64,000 bases of DNA from assembly GCF_003568665.1 (NCBI RefSeq), contig NZ_QXMH01000001.1, positions 2,418,001 to 2,482,000 of the forward strand. The letters are read 5' to 3'. This stretch comes from Chitinophaga alhagiae. Lineage in GTDB: Bacteria; Bacteroidota; Bacteroidia; Chitinophagales; Chitinophagaceae. A program made the translations under genes and the position numbers. The notes under the pieces are model-generated. The model was not told where the DNA came from and searched no databases. It saw only the letters and a list, made by a program, of their open reading frames with translations. The first letter of the stretch is position 1; every line of letters starts with the position of its first letter. This document shows, one piece after another, positions 10,201-18,417 of the stretch.

Positions 10201-10634
10201 GAACCTTTAATGGTTACCTGGCCCTGTACCTTCTTTTCCTGTATTACCGGGGCAGGAGGTTTAACAGCAGGGGGGCGCTGTTTGATAATGATGGTGTTGC
10301 CCGAAATAACATAGGTGAGCGGCTGGTCTTTCATGCAGATGTCCAGCACTTGCGTTACCGGCATGTTCTCTACATCCAGGTCTACTTTCCTGGCCTGTTT
10401 CAGCAGGTGGGTATTGTAGAGGAACTGGTAATTGCCCTGCTTCCTGATCTCCTCAAATACTCTTCCGAGGGAAACATTTTTACCCGAAAACGTGATGATC
10501 TGTGCTGATACATGTGCGCTCACCTGCATACAGGTTGCGGTGAGCAATACAACAAGCAGTTTCATGACAAGGAATATTTTACTTGACCTTCCGGCAATAG
10601 CAATTCCTCCTTTACATTTTGTACAGGAATCCAT
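7236..10634 (-). CDS. SusC/RagA-family TonB-dependent outer-membrane transporter
   Basis: A 1132-residue TonB-dependent porin for oligosaccharide uptake. Order of domains: a long signal region ending VSAQ near residue 45, an STN (secretin/TonB short N-terminal) domain up to about residue 120, a CarboxypepD-regulatory-like domain (VQGQVTIKGSGEALPGVTV), a plug (LQGRVAGLQVSQVSGRPG, then IRGASSL...PLIVIDGQPI), and a C-terminal beta-barrel ending in IGANINF. The STN domain is the part that talks to a FecR-type anti-sigma factor, and such a gene lies immediately upstream. This fits substrate-induced trans-envelope signalling. An internal start at 10565 (MKLLVVLLTA) is possible but the long N-region is usual in this family. 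Confidence 0.96.
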   Translation of the reverse strand: MDSCTKCKGGIAIAGRSSKIFLVMKLLVVLLTATCMQVSAHVSAQIITFSGKNVSLGRVFEEIRKQGNYQFLYNTHLLKQARKVDLDVENMPVTQVLDICMKDQPLTYVISGNTIIIKQRPPAVKPPAPVIQEKKVQGQVTIKGSGEALPGVTVQVKGVPGRGTTTDVSGRYTINVPDNNAVLVFSFLGYGTKEEPVNGRTDIPVVLEEVGANLEQVVVVSYGAQSQRSITGSVTKVSTKDVQDIPAAEFGQKLQGRVAGLQVSQVSGRPGQGMTFRIRGASSLRSGNQPLIVIDGQPIAGDNINVINPDEIESYSVLKDASATALYGSRAANGVVIITTKQARAGRTAMSFNTYYGWQSVPQRGRPDMMNAREFAGFMRGFYEDKIKYENWKDPSSGLAEIPADYANPLQYGEGTDWYDALLRTAPISNYSLNISTGTEKVLSSTTLTYFNQQGVMYNTGMQRFSLRSNNEFRPNDKLKLGLNLAPTYQQDNNTRSTTLDNNRQAVSGALISSPLIPAVNSDGTLPTSASSYGMYKLPNFYQQLLIMNHKQKTLRLLANIYGELELLPGLTFRTTFNTDLIDADLNSFSPSTTGRFGAPPPQPATASAISSNAVSWLSENMLMYKFKLGGSHNFDLLAGYSAQKYEQNNRVVNGANFPNDRIPWISGAATTTGSTNNDQWSLLSWYGRLNYGFADKYYVTANIRRDGSSRFGGNRKWGYFPSASAAWIVSEEPFFPKSGTLSHLKIRGSYGLTGNNNIGNYTQTALLNATNYVFNGSTLAPGQSVIQMANNDLTWETSRQLDLGLELSLLKDRITFSYDYYRKTTEDLLYQWSVPWASGFANVAYNVGTFRMWGHELQINSRNLTGELEWNTSFNVAFNDNKVTELQTPGFIGGTGTYGDFNRTAQDRRIGELWGYVFDGIYMTQDEFNRQPKHVSSAVGSTRMKDIDGNGVINADDRTYLGNPNPRVIFGMANDLRYKNFDCSIVVAGQAGNKIMNTNMQNLVNIDGIFNVTKDMANRWRSPEDPGNGLVPRTLANTTELYRLGNSNWVFDGDYLTIKNITLGYTFDLKRLKYVQSARLYTSVQQAFVFTKYPGQNPEVNDTRDQQITAGLDNGSFPIPRTFMIGANINF

Positions 10635-10765
10635 ACTTTTGTGGTGTTTGGGTGTTGTTAAAAAAATCGTGAACAGATAGTTTTGACATGCTGCCCAATT
10701 CCGGCAGGGGCGTGGCCGCGCTCCTGCTTTTCTGCAGCTTCTCTTTTGGTTGTTTTACCGGTTTA

Positions 10766-11920
10766 TCATTTCGCTGTTACGGTCACTTTCCGGCCTTCTA
10801 TCTTGAAAGACACTTCTTCTGTCAACTCCAGCATTTTCAATACTTCAGATATGTCAGACGCCCGGGAAATGTACCCGTCATAATCTTTCATGGTCATATT
10901 GCCTGCATACACCGGCTCTATATCGTACCAGCGTGCCAGCTGCTTCATAATATCCGTGATATTGTCTGCGCTGAAGCGGAAGTACCCGTTCTTCCACGCC
11001 ATTACCCGGTCAAGCTCCGGATGGGCTATAGAGAAGGCATTGCTACCGGTTTTCCATTGGGCCTGTTCTCCCGGCCTGATAGACACGCTTTCCGTGCCTT
11101 TGGTGAGCCGGACGGCCCCTTCCAGCAGCGTGGCGGCAAGGATGTTTTCATCCATATAGGCGTTCACGTTGAAGTGGGTGCCCAGTACTTCTATGGTCAT
11201 ATCGTTCACCGCTACCCTGAAGGGCCTGTGGGCATCTTTGGCAATTTCGAAATACGCCTCTCCTGTCATTTCCACCTTTCTTTCCCCGCCGGTAAATGCC
11301 GTGGGGAAGCGGATAGACGAGGCGGCATTGAGCCAGGCCTTGCTGCCGTCTGGCAGCGTTATTACAAACTGGCCGCCGCGGGGAGTGGAGAGGGTATTGT
11401 ATGTAACCGCTGCGTTGCCGTTGCCTGCCGTGTAAAGCAACTGCCCGTTGCGCTGGTTGATAACGGTGTTTCCCTGGCGGATCACCTGGTTGCCCGCGCT
11501 GTCTAGCGTTACTACAGACCCGTCTGCCAGTACCAGCGTGGCTTTGTTGCTGCCGGGCCGTATGCTTTCCATTTGCTGCGTGCCGGATGTCATGGCCGGT
11601 TGAGGTTTTTTAAGGGCCCACCATCCGGCTATCAGCAGGAGCATGGCCGCAGCGGCCGCTGTTGCGATACGCGGCCAGAGGGAGCGGCGCTTGGCGGGGG
11701 CAACAGCGGATTGTATGTTTGATAACAATGTTTCGCTTTGGGTATCCGTGAACACCTTTTCCCCGGGCTCAAAGGTGTTGTAGGCTTCTTCCATCAGGCG
11801 TTTTACCGCCTCTGCATTCTCCGGCCGGCTGGCCAGCAACGCCAGTTCATCCAGCTCTTCCCTGCTGGCGGTTTTCCCGAAGTACCGGAAAAATAGATAA
11901 GTCAGCCTCTCATTTGACAT
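10766..11920 (-). CDS. FecR-family anti-sigma factor
   Basis: Inner-membrane regulator that holds the adjacent ECF sigma factor and receives the signal from the STN domain of the SusC transporter. The 384 residues show a cytoplasmic N-terminal sigma-binding part (about 1-85), one membrane helix (IATAAAAAMLLLIAGWWAL, near 95-113), the FecR domain (TLSTPRGGQFVITLPDGSKAWLNA, near 215) and a C-terminal DUF4974-like domain (FSADNITDIMKQLARWYDIE). It lies between the sigma gene and SusC. The 131 nt before SusC are a plausible place for the sigma-dependent promoter, but no such promoter can be assigned. Confidence 0.95.
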   Translation of the reverse strand: MSNERLTYLFFRYFGKTASREELDELALLASRPENAEAVKRLMEEAYNTFEPGEKVFTDTQSETLLSNIQSAVAPAKRRSLWPRIATAAAAAMLLLIAGWWALKKPQPAMTSGTQQMESIRPGSNKATLVLADGSVVTLDSAGNQVIRQGNTVINQRNGQLLYTAGNGNAAVTYNTLSTPRGGQFVITLPDGSKAWLNAASSIRFPTAFTGGERKVEMTGEAYFEIAKDAHRPFRVAVNDMTIEVLGTHFNVNAYMDENILAATLLEGAVRLTKGTESVSIRPGEQAQWKTGSNAFSIAHPELDRVMAWKNGYFRFSADNITDIMKQLARWYDIEPVYAGNMTMKDYDGYISRASDISEVLKMLELTEEVSFKIEGRKVTVTAK

Positions 11921-11993
11921 GCGGAAAATTTAAGGATACTATACACTAAAGACACGCCGGGGTAAAAAAGGGGTAACGGGAGAGGAGGTTTTT

Positions 11994-12587
11994 TTAGCGA
12001 TGGAACAGTATCCATATCAATAGCAATAGCAGCGCGTTGATGTGTGCCCGTACATACTGCGTGATGGAACGCAGCGCCAGTTTCATGTGCTTTTTGGCGG
12101 TTTCTATGGAAATGCCCAGTTGTGCGGCAATTTCCTTGTGCTTCAGGTGCTGGTACCGGCTCAGAAAATACACTTTCTGCTGCTGGGGCGGTAGCTGGGC
12201 CACCGCAACGTCTATCAACGCCCGGTAATCTTCTTCCGGCGGTGGCGCATCCTGGGTAGTCACTTTTTCAAACTGGCTGGCCCAGCGCATTTGCCTTACC
12301 TGTTTGTTGGCTTTTTCGCGAAGGCAGTTAAAGGTGCGGTTCCGGGAGAGGATGAAGAGGTAATGAACAAAATTGTTTAGCTCCGGCAGCGTTTCCCGTT
12401 TCATCCAGAGCTTGATGAAAACATCCTGTACAATGTCTTCCGTCATCTCCTGCGATTCTGTGAGCCGGTGAACGTACTCCGCCAGTGGCTGATGGTATGC
12501 CCTGAACAGTTGTGCAAAGGCCTCCGGGTCTCCGAGCGAAACCTGTTTCAGTAGTAGCGGCTCATTATGTACCGGTTTTATGGCCAA
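11994..12587 (-). CDS. ECF-type RNA polymerase sigma factor
   Basis: Extracytoplasmic-function sigma factor of the Bacteroidota SusCD/FecR type. Region 2 includes FRAYHQPLAEYVHRLT and TEDIVQDVFIKLW. Region 4 is LPPQQQKVYFLSRYQHLKHKEIAAQLGISIETAKKHM, a normal helix-turn-helix. The last 15 residues (ALLLLLIWILF) are strongly hydrophobic, a C-terminal tail seen in a subset of Bacteroidota ECF factors that may keep it near the membrane anti-sigma protein. It is followed by FecR 73 nt downstream and preceded by GH106 only 42 nt upstream, so it may be read from the GH106 promoter as well as its own. Confidence 0.95.
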   Translation of the reverse strand: MAIKPVHNEPLLLKQVSLGDPEAFAQLFRAYHQPLAEYVHRLTESQEMTEDIVQDVFIKLWMKRETLPELNNFVHYLFILSRNRTFNCLREKANKQVRQMRWASQFEKVTTQDAPPPEEDYRALIDVAVAQLPPQQQKVYFLSRYQHLKHKEIAAQLGISIETAKKHMKLALRSITQYVRAHINALLLLLIWILFHR

Positions 12588-12629
12588 ACGGTTACTATTG
12601 GTTTGTTACTAAATTTAAAGAAAATAAAG

Positions 12630-15602
12630 TCACTTTTCATATTGAATGGTAACAGGCCCCATTAGTCCTGAAGGCAGCAGGGGCGAATCTTTTTTATAGG
12701 GATTACGTGTGGCAAAAGCGTATCGCCCGCTGGTGCGGGGCTTGCCTTCCAGCAGCCATGCCGGCCATTGCCCGTTCTTTACGCCATCGTCTGGCAGGGA
12801 GGCATCTCCAATGAGCCTGTTGGGCCAGAGGTTGGCCACTTCTATTTCCACCTGGTTGCTGCCTGGCCGGAGGGCGGCGGTAATATCCACGCTCCAGGGC
12901 GCTGTCCACACCACCCCGAGGTCTTGACCGTTCAGCCGCACACGGGCCATATGCTTCACTGCTCCCAGATCAAGATAAACTTTACGAGGCGCGGTCATGT
13001 CTGGCATATTGAATTGCTGTTTGTACACGGCTATGCCCGAATAATATTTGATGCCTGCTTCCCGGCGTTGCGTCCAGTCTTCCAGCTGATCAAAAGTTAT
13101 CGTGGCCGGCCCTCCCCACCTGGGGTTGAATGATACTGCCCACGGGCTTCCCAGTGTGGCGGCCACTTCACTTTCCGGGAAATTCAGAGAAGGGCCATTT
13201 GCCAGGGCGGGGCTTTTTTCGAAAACAACGAAGAAACTCTGGTAAGGTGCAAATTTCATAGGAATAGTTGTTTGGCCGTTGGCGGTATTAAACTCCGGTA
13301 ATGGCCGGATATCGCCGGTCAACGGGTCCCACAACGAGGGCGCGCCCTGCGTAGTGCGGAAAATGCAGTCGGTTTGCAGCGGCTGGTCTGTGCGGTTGGC
13401 CACAAAATAAATATCCCTGCCGGGCATGGTGCGGTGGGTACAGCGTACCGGCCCTGCGGATGTAAAATCTTCCATCAATCCTGTTTCCTGCAGTATTGCC
13501 GCAGTAGCAGCGTAGTCAGGGTAAAGCAGGTTCTCCGCGGGAGAGAGGTTGCCGCCCCAAATGATCTTCCCTTTTCCGTAGGGGCGTATGGTTTGCCGTA
13601 TGGGCGTGTTCAACCCGCCCCAGATGGTTTTGGCGGTGGAGCGAACTTTTGCATCAACAGCCGGGTAGCCGGAAAGGCCTGGAGCCCGTGTTGGCGGCGG
13701 CCCTATTATAGTAGCGCCATCGTGTATCAGCGCCCGTATTTTTTCCAGCAAAGCGGCAGACATCACTCCCGCATCCGGCAAAACCAGCAGGCGGTAGCTG
13801 GCGCCGCCGGGGAATACGATGTTGCCCTGTTCTACCTTTGCCGCGTATAACTGCCCCGGCGCGCATCCGTCAAAATTATACCCTTTCCTGTCAGGCAGCA
13901 CTGCGTCACCTTCAAGCGCGGACGCAGGCGGGCGGAATACATGCGGAGCGCCTTCCGGCGAGAGGTAGAGAATGTCAGCCACCGTGCGGCCCTGTTGTAA
14001 AATGTACTGGCACCGGGAAATATACCGGTGATAGCCGTCTGCCATAGGCCACCATGTTTGCCCACGGTCCCAATGCACACCATAGGGCCCCATGGTCATG
14101 CCCGGACGGAGGGAATCATTCAGCGCCTGGTTGATGAAAGTATGATACACCAGGCGGTTGATGCCGGCTGCAAAAGCCCAATCTCCCTGTTCCTTCATGG
14201 AGCCGGGGTATTGTTGCCAGGATTCCTTGTTCTGCGCGGTGAAAGCCTCTGCCGGTACAAGGGGAATGCCGTTCACATGCGCAATGGAAACCGCTTCAAT
14301 GCAACTGAACGAAGTATTAAAGCCGAAGCCTTTGCTCCAAAATTCGCACATGGGTATATCTGCCACGGCGCCCAGCTCCAGGTCTGCCGTGGGGTTCATG
14401 TCATATGGTTCAATGGAAAGCTGCAGGCCGTTGCGGTGGCTGTATTTTTTCAGGTGCTGCGCGTGGTTGGCTATCACTAGTTCCTGCAGGGTGAGGCGCA
14501 GGTCCCAGAGGAAGCGTTCGCTAATGGCCGGGTTTTCCACAATATGGCCTGCATAGACGGGAAAAAACGGCAACGGGTCATAGCCCCGTCGTTGCGCAAA
14601 AATCTTGCGGAAACCGGGCGTCCAGTTCTGGGCGCCCATTTCCCAACTGTCCATGTGCAGCGTTTTTAATCCCCCGGGTTTGGCCGGGTCAGGGGGGCCT
14701 ATGCGGCGCAAGAGCTTTCCCACATAGGCGTCAAGATGGGCATTCATGGCCACAGTATCCAGTTTGTCTGCTTCAAACCCCAGCCCCGGGAATGGCGCCG
14801 GCCGCGTTACTGCGCCGTTGTTGCGGACGCCAAAACGCATGATGGTCCAGTTGCCCGGTGGAACTTTCCAATGGAGCGTACCGTCTGGCCGCAGTTTGCC
14901 GGTAAGGTTGACGATCTGGTTTTTCCGGATGCCAGTTGGCTGCCTGGCGGTGTCAGGCGCAGGCAGGTACTGTTTAACGTTTGGCGCGGAGCTGTAGGGT
15001 GCGCGGTAGTAGAGCGCTTTTTCGTCAACGCCTGTTATTTTTTGTGCCGTTGCCGGCGCAGGGAAAGCCAGCACTGCCACATCTTCATAAAAATCATTCC
15101 ACTGTTTTTTCATGGCAGGCGTTAGCCCGCCTTCACCAAAGAAGGGTTTCCTGGGCGGCGGTACGGGGAGCTGTATTTTCTGCTGGTAAGCGCCTGATAC
15201 ATTGATGCTGCTTGCCACCAGATGCTGCATGGATTGGCCGGGCTGTACCCATGGCCCGCCACTACCGCTCCAGCCGGGACCTACGCCCAGGGTGACGGCA
15301 ATGTTCAGCCGTTCAGATTCCCGCATGGCATGGGTGAATAATTCCTGCCATTGCTCACTTAAAAAATCAACCGGCCCGCGCGGAATGCCTACGTTTACCT
15401 CCAGGAATACCACATAGCCGATGCCCGCCCGCTGCATAGATTCCAGGTCTGCCGTCATGGAGGCTTTTGACTGGTTGCCATCCATGAAGTACCAGTAAAC
15501 TCCCGGCCTGGCTGAGGGCGGTGGATTGCGGAAGCCTGTTTTCAAGCTATCTGACTGTGGGCTGCCGGCGAGTGCCAGCATTAAAAGCAGGAAATTCATC
15601 AT
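12630..15602 (-). CDS. GH106-family alpha-L-rhamnosidase
   Basis: Full-length GH106-type enzyme (990 residues), predicted to release alpha-L-rhamnose from pectic rhamnogalacturonan. A short signal sequence (MNFLLLMLALAGS) leads into the family opening motif PPPSARPGVYWYFMDGN. The TIM-barrel part includes GVGPGWSGSGGPWV and LHMDSWEMGAQNW, with conserved acidic residues. The C-terminal GH2-like domain carries VWTAPWSVDITAALRPG and NLWPNRLIGDASLP. It is the first gene of the minus-strand locus, and a perfect 7-bp inverted repeat lies 12 bp before its start codon. The partial gene at the left window edge is a paralogue. Confidence 0.9.
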   Translation of the reverse strand: MMNFLLLMLALAGSPQSDSLKTGFRNPPPSARPGVYWYFMDGNQSKASMTADLESMQRAGIGYVVFLEVNVGIPRGPVDFLSEQWQELFTHAMRESERLNIAVTLGVGPGWSGSGGPWVQPGQSMQHLVASSINVSGAYQQKIQLPVPPPRKPFFGEGGLTPAMKKQWNDFYEDVAVLAFPAPATAQKITGVDEKALYYRAPYSSAPNVKQYLPAPDTARQPTGIRKNQIVNLTGKLRPDGTLHWKVPPGNWTIMRFGVRNNGAVTRPAPFPGLGFEADKLDTVAMNAHLDAYVGKLLRRIGPPDPAKPGGLKTLHMDSWEMGAQNWTPGFRKIFAQRRGYDPLPFFPVYAGHIVENPAISERFLWDLRLTLQELVIANHAQHLKKYSHRNGLQLSIEPYDMNPTADLELGAVADIPMCEFWSKGFGFNTSFSCIEAVSIAHVNGIPLVPAEAFTAQNKESWQQYPGSMKEQGDWAFAAGINRLVYHTFINQALNDSLRPGMTMGPYGVHWDRGQTWWPMADGYHRYISRCQYILQQGRTVADILYLSPEGAPHVFRPPASALEGDAVLPDRKGYNFDGCAPGQLYAAKVEQGNIVFPGGASYRLLVLPDAGVMSAALLEKIRALIHDGATIIGPPPTRAPGLSGYPAVDAKVRSTAKTIWGGLNTPIRQTIRPYGKGKIIWGGNLSPAENLLYPDYAATAAILQETGLMEDFTSAGPVRCTHRTMPGRDIYFVANRTDQPLQTDCIFRTTQGAPSLWDPLTGDIRPLPEFNTANGQTTIPMKFAPYQSFFVVFEKSPALANGPSLNFPESEVAATLGSPWAVSFNPRWGGPATITFDQLEDWTQRREAGIKYYSGIAVYKQQFNMPDMTAPRKVYLDLGAVKHMARVRLNGQDLGVVWTAPWSVDITAALRPGSNQVEIEVANLWPNRLIGDASLPDDGVKNGQWPAWLLEGKPRTSGRYAFATRNPYKKDSPLLPSGLMGPVTIQYEK

Positions 15603-15614
15603 AACGGGGCAATT

Positions 15615-15638
15615 CGCTAACTAAGTTAATCGTTAGCG
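15615..15638. promoter_or_regulatory. Inverted repeat before the GH106 gene
   Basis: CGCTAAC and GTTAGCG form a perfect 7-bp inverted repeat with a 10-nt spacer, ending 12 bp before the start codon at 15602. On the minus strand the spacer region contains TAACTTAG, one base off the Bacteroidota -7 consensus TAnnTTTG. It could be an operator over the promoter or a hairpin in the 5' leader. Confidence 0.4.
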
Positions 15639-15738
15639 GTGGATTGGGCATCCTGTGGTTTCCTGCTTTATATGGGGGATGCCGGTAAAGCGGGGACCAA
15701 TGAACGGTCTTACTTATGCAGTTGGACAACCAACTATG

Positions 15739-16512
15739 CTATCGGTCGGATCGTTTCCTGATCTCATCAATTTCCCGCTGAAAATTTATCAATGATTCAT
15801 TTTGTCCTTTACACACTTCCCGCAATTCCCTTAGCTTTTTATCCTGTTGTATTACATATAGCGTCAATTCTTCTATCTTTTGCAATAGCCGCATGTTCAT
15901 CTCGCCTATATCCAAACCGTCTTTTTCTACTTCCGCTTCGGTGGGAATATTGGGTAAATGCTGATGTTGCCGGATAAACTGCTCCACCTCGCATAAGGAG
16001 GGCAGGTGATAATCAGGCTTCAATACAAAATCTGCCCAAGTGTTTTGTGTTACTTTCACCTTACGCGCTCCAATAGTACCTTCTACGGCCAGTTTGTTGG
16101 AGCCAGGGGTTGCAGTTCCGATGCCAACATTGCCCCCATTAATGAAACTGATACCATTTGACTGGAACTGTATTTTCAGCACCTGGGAATCCTGTTTGGG
16201 CGCATCATACATCCGCAATCCAGACACCAACAGACCTGAGCTGGAGCCGCCGGGCATTAAATGCAAAATATTGTGAGCGTAAACCCCCTGGCGGGTGCCC
16301 ATTATGAGATTGTGCCCGGACCAATGAAAATAACTGTGAAGAAGCCCGTTCTTCACTTCGCCACCATCCAGGTATATCCGTCCATTTTGCACATGCAGCT
16401 TCTCAATGGGATTAGTAGTGCCGATACCTACGGTATCCGGGGTTATCTTTTGTTGCGCTATTGTGGCCAGGGGCAGTAATGACGCCAGCCACAAAATGAT
16501 ACGAGTTTTCAT
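15739..16512 (-). CDS. Exported tail-fibre-like / intramolecular-chaperone-like protein
   Basis: A 257-residue secreted protein (signal MKTRIILWLASLLPLATIAQ) of a type widespread in Bacteroidota. It carries two VGIGT..P...L.V motifs (VGIGTTNPIEKLHV near 30 and VGIGTATPGSNKLAVEG near 134) of the kind found in phage tail-fibre shafts. The C-terminal part runs CEVEQFIRQHQHLPNIPT then MNMRLLQKIEELTLYVIQQ, resembling a reduced S74-type fibre tip followed by a trimeric coiled coil. There are no phage genes around it. Its function is unknown; a surface fibre or adhesin role is inference. It is transcribed toward the GH106 gene. Confidence 0.7.
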   Translation of the reverse strand: MKTRIILWLASLLPLATIAQQKITPDTVGIGTTNPIEKLHVQNGRIYLDGGEVKNGLLHSYFHWSGHNLIMGTRQGVYAHNILHLMPGGSSSGLLVSGLRMYDAPKQDSQVLKIQFQSNGISFINGGNVGIGTATPGSNKLAVEGTIGARKVKVTQNTWADFVLKPDYHLPSLCEVEQFIRQHQHLPNIPTEAEVEKDGLDIGEMNMRLLQKIEELTLYVIQQDKKLRELREVCKGQNESLINFQREIDEIRKRSDR

Positions 16513-17243
16513 GTCAGGGACTATTTTTTATAAATTTTTCAAAAAAATGACACAACCTGCTATTGATCAGGGCAAAATATTGATCAGGAAGTTCTTGTAA
16601 ATGTTGATGGGTACAGGGTCATATAGTAAAAAATATTACGAAGGCAGATAGACCTTTATGAGAACTAAAAATACTTCTTCTTTTGAGTGGTTGTATTATT
16701 TTTCACTATATCATTTTTCCAAAATGCTATCCGCAGGTTTGACAAAATCAGTAAGAGAATTGAAATGCGTATATCTAAAACAGGAACTCCAGGTGTAGGT
16801 ACATGAGGAGCGGGGCTTGTTGACTTAAGATAAAAAAAGGGGAAATCTTTTAGTTTCCCCTGTGTGCGGGAGACGGGAGGTGGTTAGAACTTTTTGGCAG
16901 ATTCTTGTCACCCTTGACAAAGTTACAAATGAGTCTGGAAAATTGATAATCAGTGAATTGCAAGATCGAAAGCCACAGAAATTGGCGAAAGAGCCAAAAG
17001 GTAGGCAGGACCTTATTGGGAAATCTTAAAGGCACTGACCCACTTTTGGTGGTTGAGTTTTCGACAGAGATATACTGATAGTCAACGACAAAAGTGATCT
17101 TCTGAAATCAGCACAAAGGGGTCAACCTCATCGGATTTTCCAACATTCTTTAAAGAGGGCTGGTTGACGAACCGTTCTCTTCTTATTTACTATTTTCTGT
17201 ATATTTATTTCGTAAAGCACCTTGATTTAGACACCACATTAAC
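16513..17243. other. Gene-poor, AT-rich stretch at the left edge of an island
   Basis: No convincing gene is present. It holds the upstream region of the fibre-like gene, a minus-strand terminator hairpin (16831-16860) with a tRNA-3'-end-like sequence directly beside it (16863-16880), and the promoter region of the ATPase-nuclease gene. A 61-codon minus-strand frame (16850-17035) runs into the terminator loop and has no recognisable family; it is not called. Composition turns AT-rich from here to about 19.95 kb. Confidence 0.6.
16831..16860 (-). terminator. Rho-independent terminator
   Basis: GGGGAAA (16839-16845) pairs with TTTCCCC (16854-16860) around an 8-nt loop, and the minus strand continues with a run of seven T. 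No intact minus-strand gene lies upstream, so it seems to be the terminator of a lost gene, perhaps a tRNA. Confidence 0.7.
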
Positions 17244-18383
17244 ATGACCTTTGACTTTGAAAGAGAATATAATCGAAATTTTATTGGGCGTGAAAAAGAG
17301 TTAGAATGGCTTGATGAACGTCTTTATAGACGTGATTATTCTTTCTCCCCAATTATTGTTTCAGGTCCAATCGGAGTTGGCAAAACTGCTCTTGTGAAAC
17401 AGTGGTTTTCTTCAAGGAGAATTTCATACACTCCATTATGGCTAGACCTTTCTTCAAATATTGACGACAATGCCATTGATAATTTGCTTATTGAAATTCG
17501 AAGGATAAGTGATGACAGATATGAGAGGGGAGATAGAGGGTTGACCATCGTCGTTGATGGAACTGATGTTTGGCCTCAAAAAAAACATGAAGAAGTCGCC
17601 GGAAAATTTTTTAACTATAAAATCGTTTCTTCACTTGTCTTTATTAGACAAAAGGAATTAAAATTTGCAAAAGGGCAACATTTATCGCTTCGGCCTCTAT
17701 CAAATTCCTCGACAGGAGATTTATTGCGGAAACTATTGTCGAGCGAGTTGACTGATGTACAAATCTCACAAGCTATTGAGACATCGAAAGGATTTCCACT
17801 CGCCCTTTCTATTTTAAGTAAACTAATCCAAGGTAACAATATCGACTCAATACTTTCTTCAACAAAGGAACCACTCTACGATATTCAAAATGACATTCTT
17901 CTTCCCAAAAGGCAAATCATCACCGCAACAAAACCAATCATAATCAGTGCAAATCATAAGTTGATTGAATTACTGAAAAAGCAGCCTGTTAATCTACGAA
18001 ATATAACACCAAGAGAATTTGAAGAGCTATTGGCTGACTTATTAAGAGATATGGGATGGGACGTCGAATTAACTAAACAGACAAAAGATGGTGGTTCTGA
18101 TATTCTTGCTTATCTGAATACAGAAGTTGGTAGATTGTTGTGCCTCGTGGAAGCAAAGCATTATCGTGAGGACAGAAAAATCGGAGTCGAGCTAGTGAGA
18201 ACATTATATGGAACACTTTGTGACGCCCAAGCTAATAGTGCTATGTTAGTTACAAGTTCATCATTTACCGCGGATGCTAAAACGTTCCAGCAGAAACACC
18301 AATATCAATTAACATTGAAGGATTATGCTGACGTTGTAGAATGGATAATGAAATTTGGAAGTAAGAAGAATAACTTCGCCTAA
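17244..18383 (+). CDS. P-loop ATPase fused to an Mrr-type restriction endonuclease domain
   Basis: A 379-residue two-domain protein. The N-terminal half is an AAA/STAND-like ATPase: FIGREKELEWLDERL at 13-27, Walker A GPIGVGKT at 41-48, Walker B LTIVVDGTD at 100-108. The C-terminal 120 residues match the Mrr-type PD-(D/E)xK nuclease fold: TPREFEELLADLLRDMGWDVE, then GGSD with D286 and V-E303-A-K305 (the D...ExK catalytic pattern). Such fusions act in phage or plasmid defence, where the ATPase senses or gates and the nuclease cuts. It lacks the long C-terminal repeat sensor of Avs proteins. AT-rich composition and the neighbours indicate horizontal transfer. Its stop codon lies in a GCCTAAC sequence shared with the end of the third island gene. 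The domains are clear; the role is inferred. Confidence 0.8.
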   Translation: MTFDFEREYNRNFIGREKELEWLDERLYRRDYSFSPIIVSGPIGVGKTALVKQWFSSRRISYTPLWLDLSSNIDDNAIDNLLIEIRRISDDRYERGDRGLTIVVDGTDVWPQKKHEEVAGKFFNYKIVSSLVFIRQKELKFAKGQHLSLRPLSNSSTGDLLRKLLSSELTDVQISQAIETSKGFPLALSILSKLIQGNNIDSILSSTKEPLYDIQNDILLPKRQIITATKPIIISANHKLIELLKKQPVNLRNITPREFEELLADLLRDMGWDVELTKQTKDGGSDILAYLNTEVGRLLCLVEAKHYREDRKIGVELVRTLYGTLCDAQANSAMLVTSSSFTADAKTFQQKHQYQLTLKDYADVVEWIMKFGSKKNNFA

Positions 18384-18417
18384 CAAGGGATTGTCAAAAA
18401 ACGTCAGCCACAATGCA

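Noticed and set aside
16850-17035. 61-codon minus-strand frame at the island edge
   Set aside because: It ends inside the terminator loop, has no start context and no family. It may be a remnant but cannot be called a gene.
17036-17165. GGGTCA(A)-type sequences resembling IS21 ends
   Set aside because: Only short partial matches; no transposase gene or paired ends, so no insertion sequence is claimed.
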